A stretch of DNA of 64,000 bases from Hawksworthiomyces lignivorus. Taxonomy: Eukaryota; Ascomycota; Sordariomycetes; Ophiostomatales; Ophiostomataceae. The notes below the pieces were generated by a model, which saw only the letters and a program-made list of their open reading frames with translations, searched no databases and was not told the DNA's origin. Where the stretch lies: positions 186,001 through 250,000 of the forward strand of contig NTMA01000025.1 of NCBI GenBank assembly GCA_002917075.1, read 5' to 3'. Shown in pieces: positions 1 through 11,286 of the stretch. The position numbers and the translations under genes are program-made. Position 1 is the stretch's first letter; the number at the start of each line of letters is the position of its first letter.

Positions 1-203
1 TACCACCGGTCCGGGCCTAGGCCCGTGGGCCGCAGAGCAGCTTCGACATTCTGGAAAAGCGCGTAGAACTCTGCAGCTGCCGCCTCCGTCGTAGGATCTT
101 CTTTTCCGGTGTCAAGTTGTGAGCCCATGGCGCTGTTCCCGCTGCTGCTGGTGCCGGAGATTGCAGAAGAGTTCACAGCAGTGCTGGCTGCTTTTTCAGC
201 CAT
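1..203 (-). CDS. 5' end of an unidentified protein (partial)
   Basis: An open frame begins with ATG at 203 (minus) and stays open for 67 codons to the window edge. The visible N-terminus is rich in Ala, Ser and Thr (residues 1-35) and then becomes ordered and charged, ending in RPTGLGPDRW. A low-complexity leader followed by a helical, conserved-looking segment is typical of real fungal proteins. The closing motif faintly recalls fungal AhpD/carboxymuconolactone decarboxylase-like proteins, whose early segment has a LGPDKWY-type sequence; this is a weak resemblance from memory and not an assignment. The gene is divergent from the monooxygenase starting at 1220, so the intervening 1 kb probably carries both promoters. 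Confidence 0.5.
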   Translation of the reverse strand, partial: MAEKAASTAVNSSAISGTSSSGNSAMGSQLDTGKEDPTTEAAAAEFYALFQNVEAALRPTGLGPDRW

Positions 204-1219
204 TCTGGGAATACAGTTATAGTCTTTTAATGGCAGTCTAATCACTTCCTAGAGCTCCACCGCGGGCTCGGCTATTGCTTTCTGCTTTTTTTTCTTCAAT
301 CCGGTTTCCTTTGCGCTTCGGAAGACGCTTCTGTGCTCTGTCATCCACAACCCCCCATTGGAAGTATCGGGCAGGGAGATGCCCAAAGAAAAAACTGTTG
401 TCTCACCACACTGTGTCAGCATCGGCATTGCTTCGACAGCACTCCTTCGCACACGGACCGGAGATAGCTCCCCCGGTCTCGGACAGATCGACGCCATCCG
501 CACAGTGAGGGAACGCACATTATACTTTTTCCTCATCTCCACGTCTTCCCCGTAAATTGTACCATAGCTCCGTTCATCCACTCCATGTTCTTGCATGTTT
601 CTGAGCTTCCCCTCACTTGATATTGCTCTACCTTGTTATTTCCACGATGCCAACGTGACCTGTGTGATACTTATTGTGTCCATTAAACGCCACCAGAAAT
701 CTCAAGACGCAGCTCCATTTCCTCCATCTAAATCCCTCCACGTCCCCGCAATTTTGTTTCAGCCATTGCCTCCTCTCCTTGGCAGAGATAGTGGCCATGC
801 ATATTGAAAGTGAAGTGCTCTGTAGACGCAGGAATCTATGCGTAGCTTCTCCAAAAAAGCGAGCATGCGGCCACCGTCGGCGTCCCACTAGGTGCCCCGG
901 GTCAATGCTTTTCCTTCCCTTCCCCCGCTGCATCCATCTCCCCAGCAAGATGCATTCTTGTGAAGCTGCAAGGAGCAGCATGTGCGTGTGCTCTTCTTCG
1001 TGCGTGGGATGTGGGGTTCTTCCGCAACTCGAGCATCACGAAACAAGCGGAGCCGAAATTACAAACTCGGACAAAGATTGGATTCGAGACTGCAAAGCTC
1101 TAGATAAAATAACAGAAAGCTGTCTTACTTTTTAACTGTAGTAGTATAGAGTACGGCACTTCAGTCACACTACCTCTTTGTGTCTCTTGGTCCCCAAAAC
1201 AAGACAATTCTCTTTCATC
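204..1219. other. Divergent intergenic region
   Basis: About 1 kb between two divergent starts. Open frames on both strands here (for example 249-596 minus and 674-1135 plus) have no recognisable domain, no fitting splice signals and no coding-type composition. I read the stretch as promoter and 5' UTR sequence. No clear TATA element was seen. Confidence 0.5.
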
Positions 1220-3320
1220 ATGTCTGCCACAAACGGTACTGCCGGCACCAGCTTGGCCGACCAGCTGCCGCATGACAACCGTATCGACGCTGGCTCAACG
1301 AACATCCCTCCAGCAGCGTTCCCTGCCAGCATAGTTCCCTCGGATGTCAATGTGCAGCAGGTGGCAGCGGACACGATCGGCGCCATCAACAAGCACCTAG
1401 CCGCCAAGGACTATGACGGCCTCTCAGCTCTGTTCGCAGAAGAAGGTGGCTCCTGGCGCGACCACCTGGGCTTGTCGTGGGATTTTCACACGATCCAGGG
1501 GCGCTCACAGATCGCCGCCTTCCTGAAATCAGACGGCCGCGGCGACTCCCTGCACAGCATGGCTCTCGACATGTCGGCGCCGCACCGCGCGCCTAGCGTA
1601 GTAGGGCTCAACCCCCTCGGAAAGAGCGAGGTCCTCGTGCTGTACACGACCTTTGTGACGAAGCTCGGCACTGGCCGCGGCGTCGTGCGCCTGGTGTACG
1701 AGGACCAGGCGAGCAGCCGCAGTGCGCAGTGGAAAATCTTCGCCATGTACACGGCGCTGCAGGACCTGACCGGGTTTGAGGAGATAGTGGGCGCGCGGCG
1801 GCCATTGGGAGCCAGCCACGGCGGGGGCCGCAACTTGAAAAACTGGGTGGAGCAGCGGGCAGAAGAGGTTGAGTTCACCAAGGAAGATCCTGCCGTCTTG
1901 ATCATCGGTACGTGCTGTTTCCTTCAACGATGTGCCGGACGGTTTTACACTCTGTCATCGTTTAATTTTTTTTTTTTTGTTTCTTTCTTTTGGTTACCTT
2001 GCTGACTGTTACACTCTCGTCATAGGTGCTGGCCAAGGTGGCTTGACGTCGGCAGCGCGGCTCAAGATGCTGCAAGTCCCCACGCTCGTGGTTGACCGTG
2101 AGAAAAATGTGGGCGACAACTGGCGCGGCCGCTACCGGCAGCTGGTGCTGCACGATCCGGTGTGGTTCGATCATCTGCCGTACATTCCGTTCCCGGCGTC
2201 GTGGCCCGTGTTCACGCCCAAGGACAAGCTGGCCGACTTCTTCGAGGCGTACGTGAAGCTGCTGGAGCTCAACGTGTGGACGCGGACGGAGGTGCGGGCG
2301 CTGCGGTACGACGCGGCCCAGAAACGGTACGAGGTGACGGTGGAGCGCGTGGTAGACGCGGCGACGGGCGCGACGGAGACGCGCACGTTCCACCCGCGGC
2401 ACGTCATCCAGGCGACGGGCCACTCGGGCGAGAAGAACCTACCGGCGATCTCAGGCATGGAGACGTTCCGCGGAGAGCGCCTGTGCCACAGCTCCGAGTT
2501 TCCGGGCGCCACGCCGCCAGAGGAGGGTAAGGACGCGGTCGCCGCTGCCAGTAGTGCTAAGCGCCAGCGCCGCGCCGTCGTGGTCGGCTCGTGCAACTCG
2601 GGCCACGACATTGCGCAGGACCTGTGGGAGAACGGCTACGACGTGACCATGGTGCAGCGGTCGTCGACGTGCGTGGTCAGCTCGCAGGCGATTGCAGAGA
2701 TCGGGCTGGGCGGGCTGTACTCGGAGGCGGCGCAGGCGGCGCTGCCGGTGGAGGACGCGGACCTGCTGCTGTGGAGCACGCCGACGCCGCTGCACAAGGC
2801 GCAGCAGGTGGCGGTGACGACGCTGTCGATCGAGAACGACGCGCCGCTGCTGGCGGGGCTGCAGGGCGCCGGCTTCCGGCTGGATCGCGGCACCGACGGC
2901 GCCGGCCTCTTCTACAAGTACTTCCAGCGCGGCGGCGGCTACTACATTGACGTGGGCGCCAGCCAGCTGGTGGTCGAGGGCAAGATCAAGGTGCGGTCGG
3001 GCCACGCCGTGGCCGCCGTGCTGCCCGACGGCCTGCAGCTCGCCGACGGCTCGCACCTGCCCGCCGACACCATCGTCTTCGCCACCGGCTACCAGAACAT
3101 GCGCACGCAGACGCGGGCGCTGTTCGGCGACGCGCTGGCGGACGCGTGCCGCGACGTGTGGGGCTTCGACGCCGAGGGCGAGTTCCGCACCATGTGGCGG
3201 CGGAGCGGCCAGCCGGGCTACTGGTTCATGGGCGGCAACCTGGCGCTGTCGCGGTACTTTGGGCGGTTCCTCGCGCTGCAGATCAAGGCGCAGGAGGCCG
3301 GGTTGATGCCGTATGCGTGA
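1220..3320 (+). CDS. Flavin-containing monooxygenase with N-terminal SnoaL-like domain
   Basis: Two exons, 1220-1907 and 2026-3320, joined across a 118-bp intron (GTACGT donor, GCTGAC branch site near 2001, CATAG acceptor) give 660 residues. The splice falls inside the FAD-binding glycine motif and restores GAGQGG (about 230-235). Residues about 60-190 resemble a SnoaL/NTF2-like fold. The FMO-type motif FRGERLCHSSEF lies near 377, a second Rossmann motif GSCNSGHD for NADPH near 417, and FATGY near 581. The family uses NADPH, FAD and O2 to oxygenate small molecules; fungal members of this fused architecture are often labelled YUCCA-like or FMO-like but their substrates are mostly unknown. The start ATG follows TCATC and precedes a Ser/Ala-rich leader; an upstream in-frame ATG at 1178 is less likely. 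No signal peptide is seen, so it is probably cytosolic. Confidence 0.9.
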
Positions 3321-3659
3321 AGAAAAGAAGACATGGGGCGCGGAGGGGGGATGTAAGCAAAGGGTGGGGGGGGCCGGAGTTAGATTATGAGTGAGATTGA
3401 GTGAGAGTGAGATCGGGAGAGTGAGTGGAGTCCCTCGCATTGAAAAGACGATTTATGTATGTAGATAAAGCTTATTACATGCCTTTTTTTTTTTGTTTCC
3501 TGTACATCCTTAATACAAGAACTGCATCACTCGACATTGCGCAAAGTATGCAACGATCAGTGTCTAAAACATGACGCCCCAAAGCCCGGTACCAGTAAAC
3601 GCCAAAGCTCAAGGTGGTATACACGCCATCAAAACAAATCGAGCGCCTTTTCTTCCTGG
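3321..3659. other. Convergent 3' intergenic region
   Basis: The two flanking genes end toward each other here. The stretch holds a G-rich patch near 3340-3375 and a T-run near 3487; it is probably two 3' UTRs. No gene seen. Confidence 0.5.
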
Positions 3660-5039
3660 CTACTCAAACTCCCGGCTCTCGCCAATCTCGCACACGTCAA
3701 ACAGGCCCGTCTCGGGCAGGTTGCGCCGCCGCAGCGCCTCGCGCAGCTTCTGCGGCGGCTCCAGCACCGGCTCCGAGGTCAGCGCCCAGGTGCCCCAGTG
3801 GATGCCCATGGCGCGGCGGCACTGGGTGTCTCGGAAGATGTCGACGGCGTCGACAGGGTCAGCGTGCATGCCGGAGAAGAGCGAGCGCGGGCGGTAGGCG
3901 CCGATGGGGATGAGGCCCAGGTCAAAGGGCCCGCGCAGGCGGCCGATGTGGGCAAAGTCGGGGCAGCCGGGGCGGGCAGCGCGCACGGCCTCGTCGGCAG
4001 CAACTACAGCGGCGGGGTCGGCGCCCGGGCCGCCGGCGCGCGCCTCAATGTCCTCCTGGTCGACGTCGACGCTGCGGTAGCCCGTGTCGCCGCCAAAGAA
4101 GACGGAGCGGCCGCCTGAGGACACGCCCCAGCTGCACCACAGCGTGTGGTCGCGGTCAAAGAGCGTGCGCGCCGAGGTGTGCTGGCAGGGCAGGCACGAG
4201 AAGCGGGCGGTGACCGTCTTCTTCTCGGCCTTGTCGGCGGCGCTCTCGAGGGTGATGGTGGCCTCGGCGTCCTGCCACCAGTCGAGCTCGGTCACGGCGT
4301 CGATGCCAGCGCGGTGGAAAAAGCTGGCCAGGCCCAGGCCGACAAAAAAGTGCGCCCGCGGGTGGTGCTGGCGCAGGGTGCGCACCGAGGGGCCCGACAG
4401 GTGGTCGTAGTGGCTGTGGCTGATGACGACGGCGTCGACGGCGGGCAGGTCGGCGAGGACACAGGGGGCCGGGGTGAAGCGCGTGGGACCCAGCCAGGAC
4501 ATGGGCGAGCAGCGGTCCTCAAAGACCGGGTCGAAGAGCACGCGCAGGCCGCTGGGGAACTCGATGTAGTAGCAGGCGTGGCCCAGCCAGGTCGCGCGGA
4601 GGGGTGCGGTCTTGCCGCCGCCGGCAAAGCGCGTGGACAGGAAGTTCGGGCGGCGGACGGTGACCGTTGGAGGCGTCACATCGGGCGAGGTAAGCTTGCC
4701 TTTCATGCGATAGCTGCAACGATCAGCAAAGAGAAGCAAGAGCCAGAACCCCCCCCCCAAAAAGAATAAAAACCAAAACAAGAATGAAAAAAAGGGAAAG
4801 GAAAAGAAAAGAAATAAAATTCATACTTACGATATCATCAAGCCAATGGCTCTAAAAAAGCTAAAGACGCCTAGAGAACCGGCAACGCCCATGCCATCGA
4901 CAAACGACGGGTGCGGGTTGCGAAACCGAGCAATCGAGCCATCGGCCTTCAAGACATGATGCGGTTTGGCATTGGCTTCCTCCGGGGCGGGGCCGAGACC
5001 CTCGGCCTTGCTAACCGTGACGTTGGCGAGCTTGTCCAT
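3660..5039 (-). CDS. NAPE-PLD-like metallo-beta-lactamase-fold hydrolase
   Basis: Two exons, 5039-4831 and 4713-3660, joined across a 117-bp intron (GTAAGT donor, TTGCAG acceptor) encode 420 residues. The spliced protein carries the metallo-beta-lactamase signature HSHYDH (about 169-174), preceded by WLGHACYYIEFPSG and DPVFEDRCSP, and followed by FFGGDTGY and GIHWGTW, which supply further metal ligands. This set is diagnostic of the N-acyl-phosphatidylethanolamine-hydrolysing phospholipase D family, zinc enzymes releasing N-acylethanolamines from membrane lipids. In fungi the substrate is usually untested. Residues about 40-68 (PHPSFVDGMGVAG and a short hydrophobic stretch) could act in membrane association. 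It is convergent with the monooxygenase. The start at 5039 is the only ATG giving this N-terminus in frame. Confidence 0.9.
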
Positions 5040-5771
5040 GGCGGCGACGAGAGAGAAAGAAGGGATAGTGTAGGGAAAGACGCCAGCGGAGTCCTCGGCA
5101 GCAAGGAGGGCAGCTGGAATACACGACTAAGATATACAGTAGACAAACAACCCATGCGCAAGGAGCCCCAACAGCTTAAACAAACTCAAACAGCTCGGAG
5201 GAACACGTTTTGCATCTGCCTGGACCAAATCGGCCCAAAAAGGAAAACGGAGACGGAGTCGGAGTGCGGACACATCGCATCTCCGAGAATGCGTGGGGCT
5301 GAAAAAGCTTTGCTGCTTTGAGGCATCAAAAGTCTGGGCAAATGCGCAATCCAATCGCACTGAGAGTGTACTTTTTACACACTATGATTCACTGTGACGT
5401 TGACAGGTTTCTTTTTCTGATTACTATTTCTCTGGTTTGCCGCTTTTCTTGGCCTTATTTTTTCCTTTTCTTTCGTTCCTCACGGTGCACCATTAACTCC
5501 ATTCCAAAGCCTTCTGTATCTCCCCCATGCCAGCACAGTATTTGCTGGCGTCAGCAGAATCCACAGCATGAACAAAATAGCATAGCTTCTGCAACTCTCT
5601 AATTACAGAGCTTCTCTTTCGGATTCTGTGGAAAGACTTTCAACCGTATGACGCGGTAGAGAACTTGTTACCATGCGACCCTTTAAAAGGAGATGTCCGA
5701 TGCTGACGCTCAAACAGCCTCATATCTGGGAGGCTGATTCGTCATGAGCGGGTTTCTCGCTGTTACCGACT
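5040..5771. other. Intergenic region upstream of the NAPE-PLD-like gene
   Basis: About 730 bp between the start of the NAPE-PLD-like gene and the 3' end of the exchanger pseudogene. It presumably carries the promoter of the former. No coding signal or repeat stands out apart from pyrimidine-rich stretches near 5400-5480. Confidence 0.4.
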
Positions 5772-6396
5772 CTAGGCATCGGCGGAGTACGCAACATGGG
5801 ACGCCGGGCGAACTTCAGCTGTGGCATAAAACGCCGCGCAGGCGATAAGGCCCCAGTCGGCAAGCAGAAGAACGCCTTGTATCCTACAGCTTTTGTTAAA
5901 AAGAGGTCGCATTGGGGAAATTCGTCATCTTGCGCATCCGCACTTACCAGCTCACATCGCCCTTGATCATGAGGAAGTTGAGCAGCAGAATGGCCGCAAA
6001 CAGGCTGACAATCTCGAAGCCGCCAAAGACGAGCGTCACTTCGTCGGTGCCGACGCCCCAGGCCACGAGCACCACCAGCGGCATGACGAAGAGCGCCGTC
6101 TGCAGGCTCTTGCCGATGGTGACCGCCAGCGTGGTGTCCATCTCGTCGCGCACGGCCGTCGCGATGGCCGTGAAGTCGCAGTTGGGCAGCGGCAGCACCA
6201 CGAGGCCGATAAAGTTGGCCGACACGCCCGTCTGCGAGATGACGGCGTCGATGCTGTCGACGGCGTAGTCGACGCAGAAGTAGAGGAGCGCGGTCGACAC
6301 GACAAAAGCCGCCAGCGCCACGCCAAAGTGCAGCAGCGGCCCCTTGTCGTCCTCGTCGTCGTCGTCGTCGCCGCCGCCGCCGCCCGCAGTGTCGTG

Positions 6397-6402
6397 TTTT
6401 TT
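6397..6402 (-). other. Homopolymer frameshift in exchanger pseudogene
   Basis: Six consecutive A on the minus strand separate two reading frames that together give one continuous exchanger sequence. Five A would keep one frame, and the exon length then also fits the phase-2 introns on both sides. Either a real indel or a homopolymer sequencing error. Confidence 0.75.
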
Positions 6403-6580
6403 CACTGGCCAGGTGCTCCAGCGGCGCCATCGCGCTTGCGCCGCCGCTGCTGCCGACAAAGAAGCTCGCCAGCAGGAGCACGCCCACCTTGAGGCTGGCG
6501 CGGGGCACGGCTCTGTGGAAGGGCTTGTTGGGCACGTGCTTGCCGCGCTCTTCAAACTCGGCCCGGTGCGTCCCCAGCTG

Positions 6581-6583
6581 CTA
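6581..6583 (-). other. Premature TAG in exchanger pseudogene
   Basis: In frame after VVYVLYLV and before QLGTHRAEFEERG, at the cytosolic loop where family members continue with a hydrophilic stretch. No GT-AG pair of workable size removes it. CAG to TAG would be a single C-to-T change. Confidence 0.8.
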
Positions 6584-7837
6584 CACGAGGTACAGCACGT
6601 AGACGACGATCAGCAGGAATGACGCCACCCGCGACTGCTTGACCAGATTCTCCAGCGGCGCCTGCGCCAGCGGGCTCGAGGCCGTCGGGATCAGCAGGCT
6701 AGTCGCGCTCAGCGACAGCAGGTTCGACGACACGTGCGCCACCGGCGGGTAGAAGTTCTGGTGCGGCCGCCGCATGGCGCCCGCCACAATGGCCAGGCCC
6801 AGGACGAGCAGCAGGTTGGCCAGGATGGCGCCCACGATCGCCAGCTGCACCAGGCCGCCCTGGTGGTTGACCGTGAGGATGATACAGCTGATCAGCTGCA
6901 CAATGTTGCTGGGACAGGTCAGCAAAACTGCAATGCATTGCATCTTTGAAAACGCTAGACACACGCACAGAACTCACGCTGTGAAAATGTAGAACAGGCC
7001 CCCGATATGGTCCCCGACACGGTAAGCGATCTCGACCAGCGCGAAATCATTCAGCTCCAGTAGGGGGATTATGGCCGCCAGGTTGACAACAAGGGTCGCC
7101 AGCGACTGCGTCATCGTGAAGTGCAATGCGAAACCGGCCGGGGCACATGGAAGCAGAAAAAAGGTCTATGAGCTCCAGAAGACCCGCTTCAGCTGGTTGG
7201 AAACTGTGAACGGCTCTGCCGGCCTCACCTCCTTGAGGATCCTGCCACGTCTGACGTCCTCCAGACTTGCCTCTGCTTTGCCATTCGCTTGGATGCTCGG
7301 CGGCTTTGTGCAAATTTCTGCCGCATGTCGACGCCCTATTTCTGCAGAGCCGATGCTAGATCGAGGCGTGCGCACTGGAGAGACAACTCCTGTCTCTATC
7401 GTCACATTGTCATTTGCTGCCTCATCTCAGGTCTCTCTTGAAGCTGTAGCCCTAGTTTGCTTGCCTTTGTCTCCAGGAGGGAGGCTAGCGCTGCTCCTCT
7501 CTGTCTCCGCCGAATTCCTCCCCCCTTTCACTTCTATTATTGTTGTGCTGACCCCTTGTGTTTCTCCCGGAGCGCTACTCTCCCCGACATGCATCAGAGC
7601 CTCTGCTATGGCAATGTCCACTTCGGACCGTGCGGGATCATAAGCGTAGTTCCATAGTCTGGGCTCTGTTGTGCCTTCTTCTACTTCATGTTGAGCCTCT
7701 TGGTCCACGTCCAAGTTGCGTCTTGGAAGTCTTCGATTCGCCCTGGCGCGAGGAAAGGGGTTGAATGGCGCACAGCTGTCGCGGCGCCGTTCTCCGTGAG
7801 CGTGCCTTTTGGTGCGAAAAGCATCAAAGCTCATCAT

Positions 7838-8822
7838 GTCCACGCTACCGACGCAATCCTGCAATGCCAAATACTGAAGCGTCACAGAAAATGACTTACT
7901 AGGTAACCACGGCACGGCAAGAAGTAGTGACAGGAGGAACTTGTCTGAGGTTAAAGTATTAGGGAGATGGTGCTGGAAAAGTTGATCGCAGCACGTTACA
8001 TCGAGGCTGAGCGGAGACACCAGCCTCGCCGTAAGTCATGCGCGATGATCCGTTGATCTCACTCGACAGCCAGATTTCTCCCCAGTACAATTTGCTCAGC
8101 CCAATCTTACCCACATTCTTGAGGAATGCTACTTCATTGCGTAGGTCTACCATTTAACTCTTTTTTTTTCCCTTTTTGGGTTGGATTACATTGGCCAGGC
8201 TTTGTTCCTCTACTCCATTATTGTAACAAGTCTCCAAGATGTAAAATCATTCAAGCTTCACCTTTTAAAATAGCAATTATTTATCAAGTAAAGAATATTT
8301 ACTCTCGTTAAATCAACGTAGGCTTTACGTATGAAAGGATGCTGAGCAGGAATGGAGTAATTGGACAGCGGGCGTTTGAACCAAAGGCGTTCATGTCACA
8401 GCACCGTTTCTGCCGTTAGATCAGTTGAGAGTGAGAAAAGCCACACAACCCCAAGTGCAGAGCTGAGTGTTAATTTTCGAATCGTCTTGAAATACACCAA
8501 ATAATTCCCAGCTTCGTGAGATCTGTCGATGACAAAACTCTTCCCTCAATGGCCTTGGGGCCGTAAACACAATGAAGTGAATCTTGACCTGCACCTACCA
8601 ACACTTCATGTTTCTATGTATTTCTACGATTTACACTAGAGAAGTATTCCTCCCAGCCGTTGCCATGGGCTGTCGAATACAGGGGCTGAGGGGGCTAAGC
8701 GCATTCTAATATTTCGTTGATGTGACAGACTTTCAGGAGTCTGTTCGAATTGCGCACAAAGAAAATTTTGTACCTGCATAAGCAGTTTTCCGCGGCACAT
8801 CCCTTCAACAATGAGATCGAAC
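7838..8822. other. Intergenic region, AT-rich
   Basis: Between the exchanger pseudogene and the tRNA. The frame of the pseudogene extends upstream to ATG 8020, but the added residues are hydrophobic and unlike the family. The rest (8150-8820) is AT-rich without coding signal. Confidence 0.4.
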
Positions 8823-8895
8823 GCCCGGTTAGCTCAATCGGTAGAGCGTGAGACTCTTAATCTCAAGGTTGCGGGTTCGACCCCCGCATCGGGCT
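8823..8895 (+). tRNA. tRNA-Lys (CUU)
   Basis: A 73-nt cloverleaf without an intron. The acceptor stem pairs GCCCGGT with ATCGGGC (one G-T wobble). The D-arm contains AGCTCAATCGGTAGAGC. The anticodon stem TGAGA/TCTCA encloses the loop CTCTTAA with anticodon CTT. The T-arm is GCGGGTTCGACCCCCGC. The internal promoter boxes A (TAGCTCAATCGG) and B (GGTTCGACCCC) are both good matches. A short T-run at 8947-8954 could end RNA polymerase III transcription. Confidence 0.95.
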
Positions 8896-11100
8896 CAAAT
8901 CCTGATGCGTCTTCTTTAGAAGGCATTTCGAATTCACAATTGATCTCTTTTTTTTTGTCAATTTTTACTATCCGAATTTTTTTTTGGCAAAGACTTCTTT
9001 GAAGCCATCCTCTGTCCCACCCCTCCTCCCACTCTCTCATTCAAAACAATAAAGGTGAATTAGGAATTAGAAGTATTAATTCGACTATGTATAGTTTTAT
9101 TTTCAGACTTAGTTTTCTTTGTCTTACGCTGCGTATGTGGCCCTCTAGAGAGCGCTGTGATCGGCTGCGATCCTTCACCTTCTGCACACAGCTTTTGAAA
9201 ACTTCCAAGTGCCATTGAGGTAGTCCCAGTACAGAGTACATGCGCAATGTCCGGGCTTAGCTCCGGGGTAACGTTGGGTCCAAAACAGAACCACCAAGAT
9301 GTGAAGGGAAAAAAATAATAATAATAATAAATACTGGCACTCCCTAATAACGGCTCGGACTTTTTGTGCGTTGCTTCCTCTGCAAGGCTGACGACGACAT
9401 TTTTTTTATGCTTTAAAACTGGGGTCCAGAGAAGTAGACGCAAAGTGTCGCCTCTTTTGCCACATAGAAATTAAAGAAATGCTATATTTTGAAATCTATG
9501 CCCAGAGTTGCGTATAACCGTACGTAATCCGAGAGAGCAGTGTCGACAAATGTGCCATCATATAATTGAATCAAGCCCTGGCGAGAACTAGTGATTGCGT
9601 CGCAGGCAAAGAAGGTCGAGACTTTTGTCTTGGCAAAAACGGCATGAGGATGCCTGTCTAGATCAGGTTGTAGATTGAGAAGTGGGGGAAGGAAATAAAG
9701 AGCACGGGAAGGTAAATTTTCAAGCCTATGAGAGATCCCAAACAGTGGAGGAAAAATAATAAGAAAAATGTACGAAAAAGCTTATATACCCGGAGACTAA
9801 GAAGGAGCAATTAGAGGCGGGAGGGAGAAATTAATTCGAAATGTAAACAATAATTCTCAAAATAGCTTACCAAGGGAAGACTGCGTTTCTCGAAGCCCAG
9901 AAAAAGGGAAACAAATACTTGGCAATGGCTTGGCTTTCAAGTAATATGATGTGTTCGAGATGTTATCATGTTCGCAGCCAAGAAAAAAATTTGAATCCTA
10001 GATATGGTATTTATGTTATGAAGTATTAGGAGGAAATAGATTGATTTAATTGTCTCAAAGCGCAGCTATTTTGCAGCATTCTTACTAATCTATAGACCGG
10101 GAAACCTCGTTCAGTCTCTCTCGACTTCTTATCCTTCGTGTATTTCGGCCTCTGTCCATGCTTGTTTGTTCTTTGTCTCATTTGTCTCCTCGGTTGGTCT
10201 AGAATTTGGCTGACTCTATGCGTATTCCCCTTATTCCAAACAAATTTTCATTCTTAGCCTATAGTTCCGCCGCTGAGAGCTTGTCGTGAGAAAATCTGAT
10301 ATTACAATATACCGAGATACATGACTTCCTGCTTCATTGCCTAGGCCTAAATTATACCCCGGACGCGGAATAATTCAACGTGGGTCAATTTGGGTCTCAT
10401 GAGACGCCGAGCTCAGAAACTTGACTCCGTTCATGGAGAAGATGAGCGGATTTCTGTGTATTGGGGAACCTGCGAGCCTCCAAGCAATACCTGCTCCGTC
10501 AAATCACTTTAACTTGAGTCTTAGTTTTATTAAAACTAGAGAAATACAGATGGTGTGGATGTTTATTTATTCACCCCCGTTCTCTTGCTTCCTAGTACAG
10601 TTCTATTTTCAATTTCGATTTGGATCTCGTCCTCTCAGCCTTGGTTATAATAGCGTTGATGGAGTGATAATAAATCAACAAAATAACGCAAGGGATGCGC
10701 AGGACAGAGATGATGAAAGGAAACACATGACAAATGAACTTACGTAGTCTCCATGCCGCTTCCACCTCATACTGTCTTCTACTTCCACCACTTGTTTTCT
10801 TGGGGTTTTCCGGAGTAGATTCTCAGGAACATCAAAACCAAAAAACGGACAACTCTATCCGAATTAATCAAAAAAATAAAATAAACATTGCAGTCAAAAG
10901 GAGCAGATGGCCTGGTAATGGACGGAAAACGTGATCAAGAATGCAAACTTATTATTGCAGCTTCTGCATAAAGGCGCCTTAAGCAGAATTTAATTGCCAA
11001 TATCTCTTTTCCTAGCTCCTACTTTCTGTCTTGCCTCTACTTTCCTCACGTCTTTTGCGCACGCACGTGCTAATTCTTCCCTCTTGTCAGGCGTTTGGTG
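8896..11100. other. Gene-free intergenic region
   Basis: About 2.2 kb of AT-rich DNA. It contains a short ATA microsatellite near 9315-9330 and scattered A/T runs. Small open frames (9060-9443 minus, 10421-10747 plus) show no domain, no splice-linked extension and no coding-type third positions. Confidence 0.45.
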
Positions 11101-11128
11101 CCACTCCAACCAGATTCTTGAATCGAAC

Positions 11129-11135
11129 ATAAATA
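11129..11135 (+). promoter_or_regulatory. TATA-like element of the secreted repeat protein
   Basis: ATAAATA lies about 150 bp upstream of the start codon at 11287, followed by a pyrimidine-rich stretch (11150-11190) often seen around transcription starts of well-expressed fungal genes. Inferred from position only. Confidence 0.4.
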
Positions 11136-11286
11136 GAGTCGCTTGGGACCCCCTTCTTTCTCTCTTCTTCCTGCCCTTGACTTGCTCAAGCACTTCATCT
11201 CAGGCAACTGGACGCGAGTTCATACAATCATAAGAACAGTTCAATACCATCACACACTTATAGTTCACTTTCAAAGTTCCTTTAAG

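Larger units (their letters stand above)
5772..7837 (-). pseudogene. Decayed CAX/VCX1-type Ca2+/H+ exchanger
   Basis: Reading on the minus strand from ATG 7837 gives a hydrophilic N-terminus, then exchanger segments: AAIIPLLELNDFALVEIA, RVGDHIGGLFY, QLAIVGAILANLLLVLGL, the second repeat VSANFIGLVVLPLPNCDF, and a C-terminal membrane helix. Introns at 6977-6909 and 5947-5884 splice cleanly in phase 2; the last exon ends with TAG at 5772. The frame is broken by TGA at 7427-7429, TAG at 7166-7168, TAG at 6581-6583, and a one-base gain in an A6 run (plus-strand T run, 6397-6402) that needs a frame change inside an acidic DDDDDEDD linker. Intact relatives are vacuolar cation/proton antiporters. An intron could be imagined around 7166-7228 but would remove residues (QLKRVFWSS) typical of the family. 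The 6581 stop and the frameshift have no splicing escape, so I call it a pseudogene unless the assembly is wrong. Confidence 0.8.

Noticed and set aside
7427..8020. Separate 197-residue gene upstream of the exchanger
   Set aside because: It is in the same frame as the next exchanger segment across the TGA at 7427, so the part after ATG 7837 is better read as the exchanger's own hydrophilic N-terminus.
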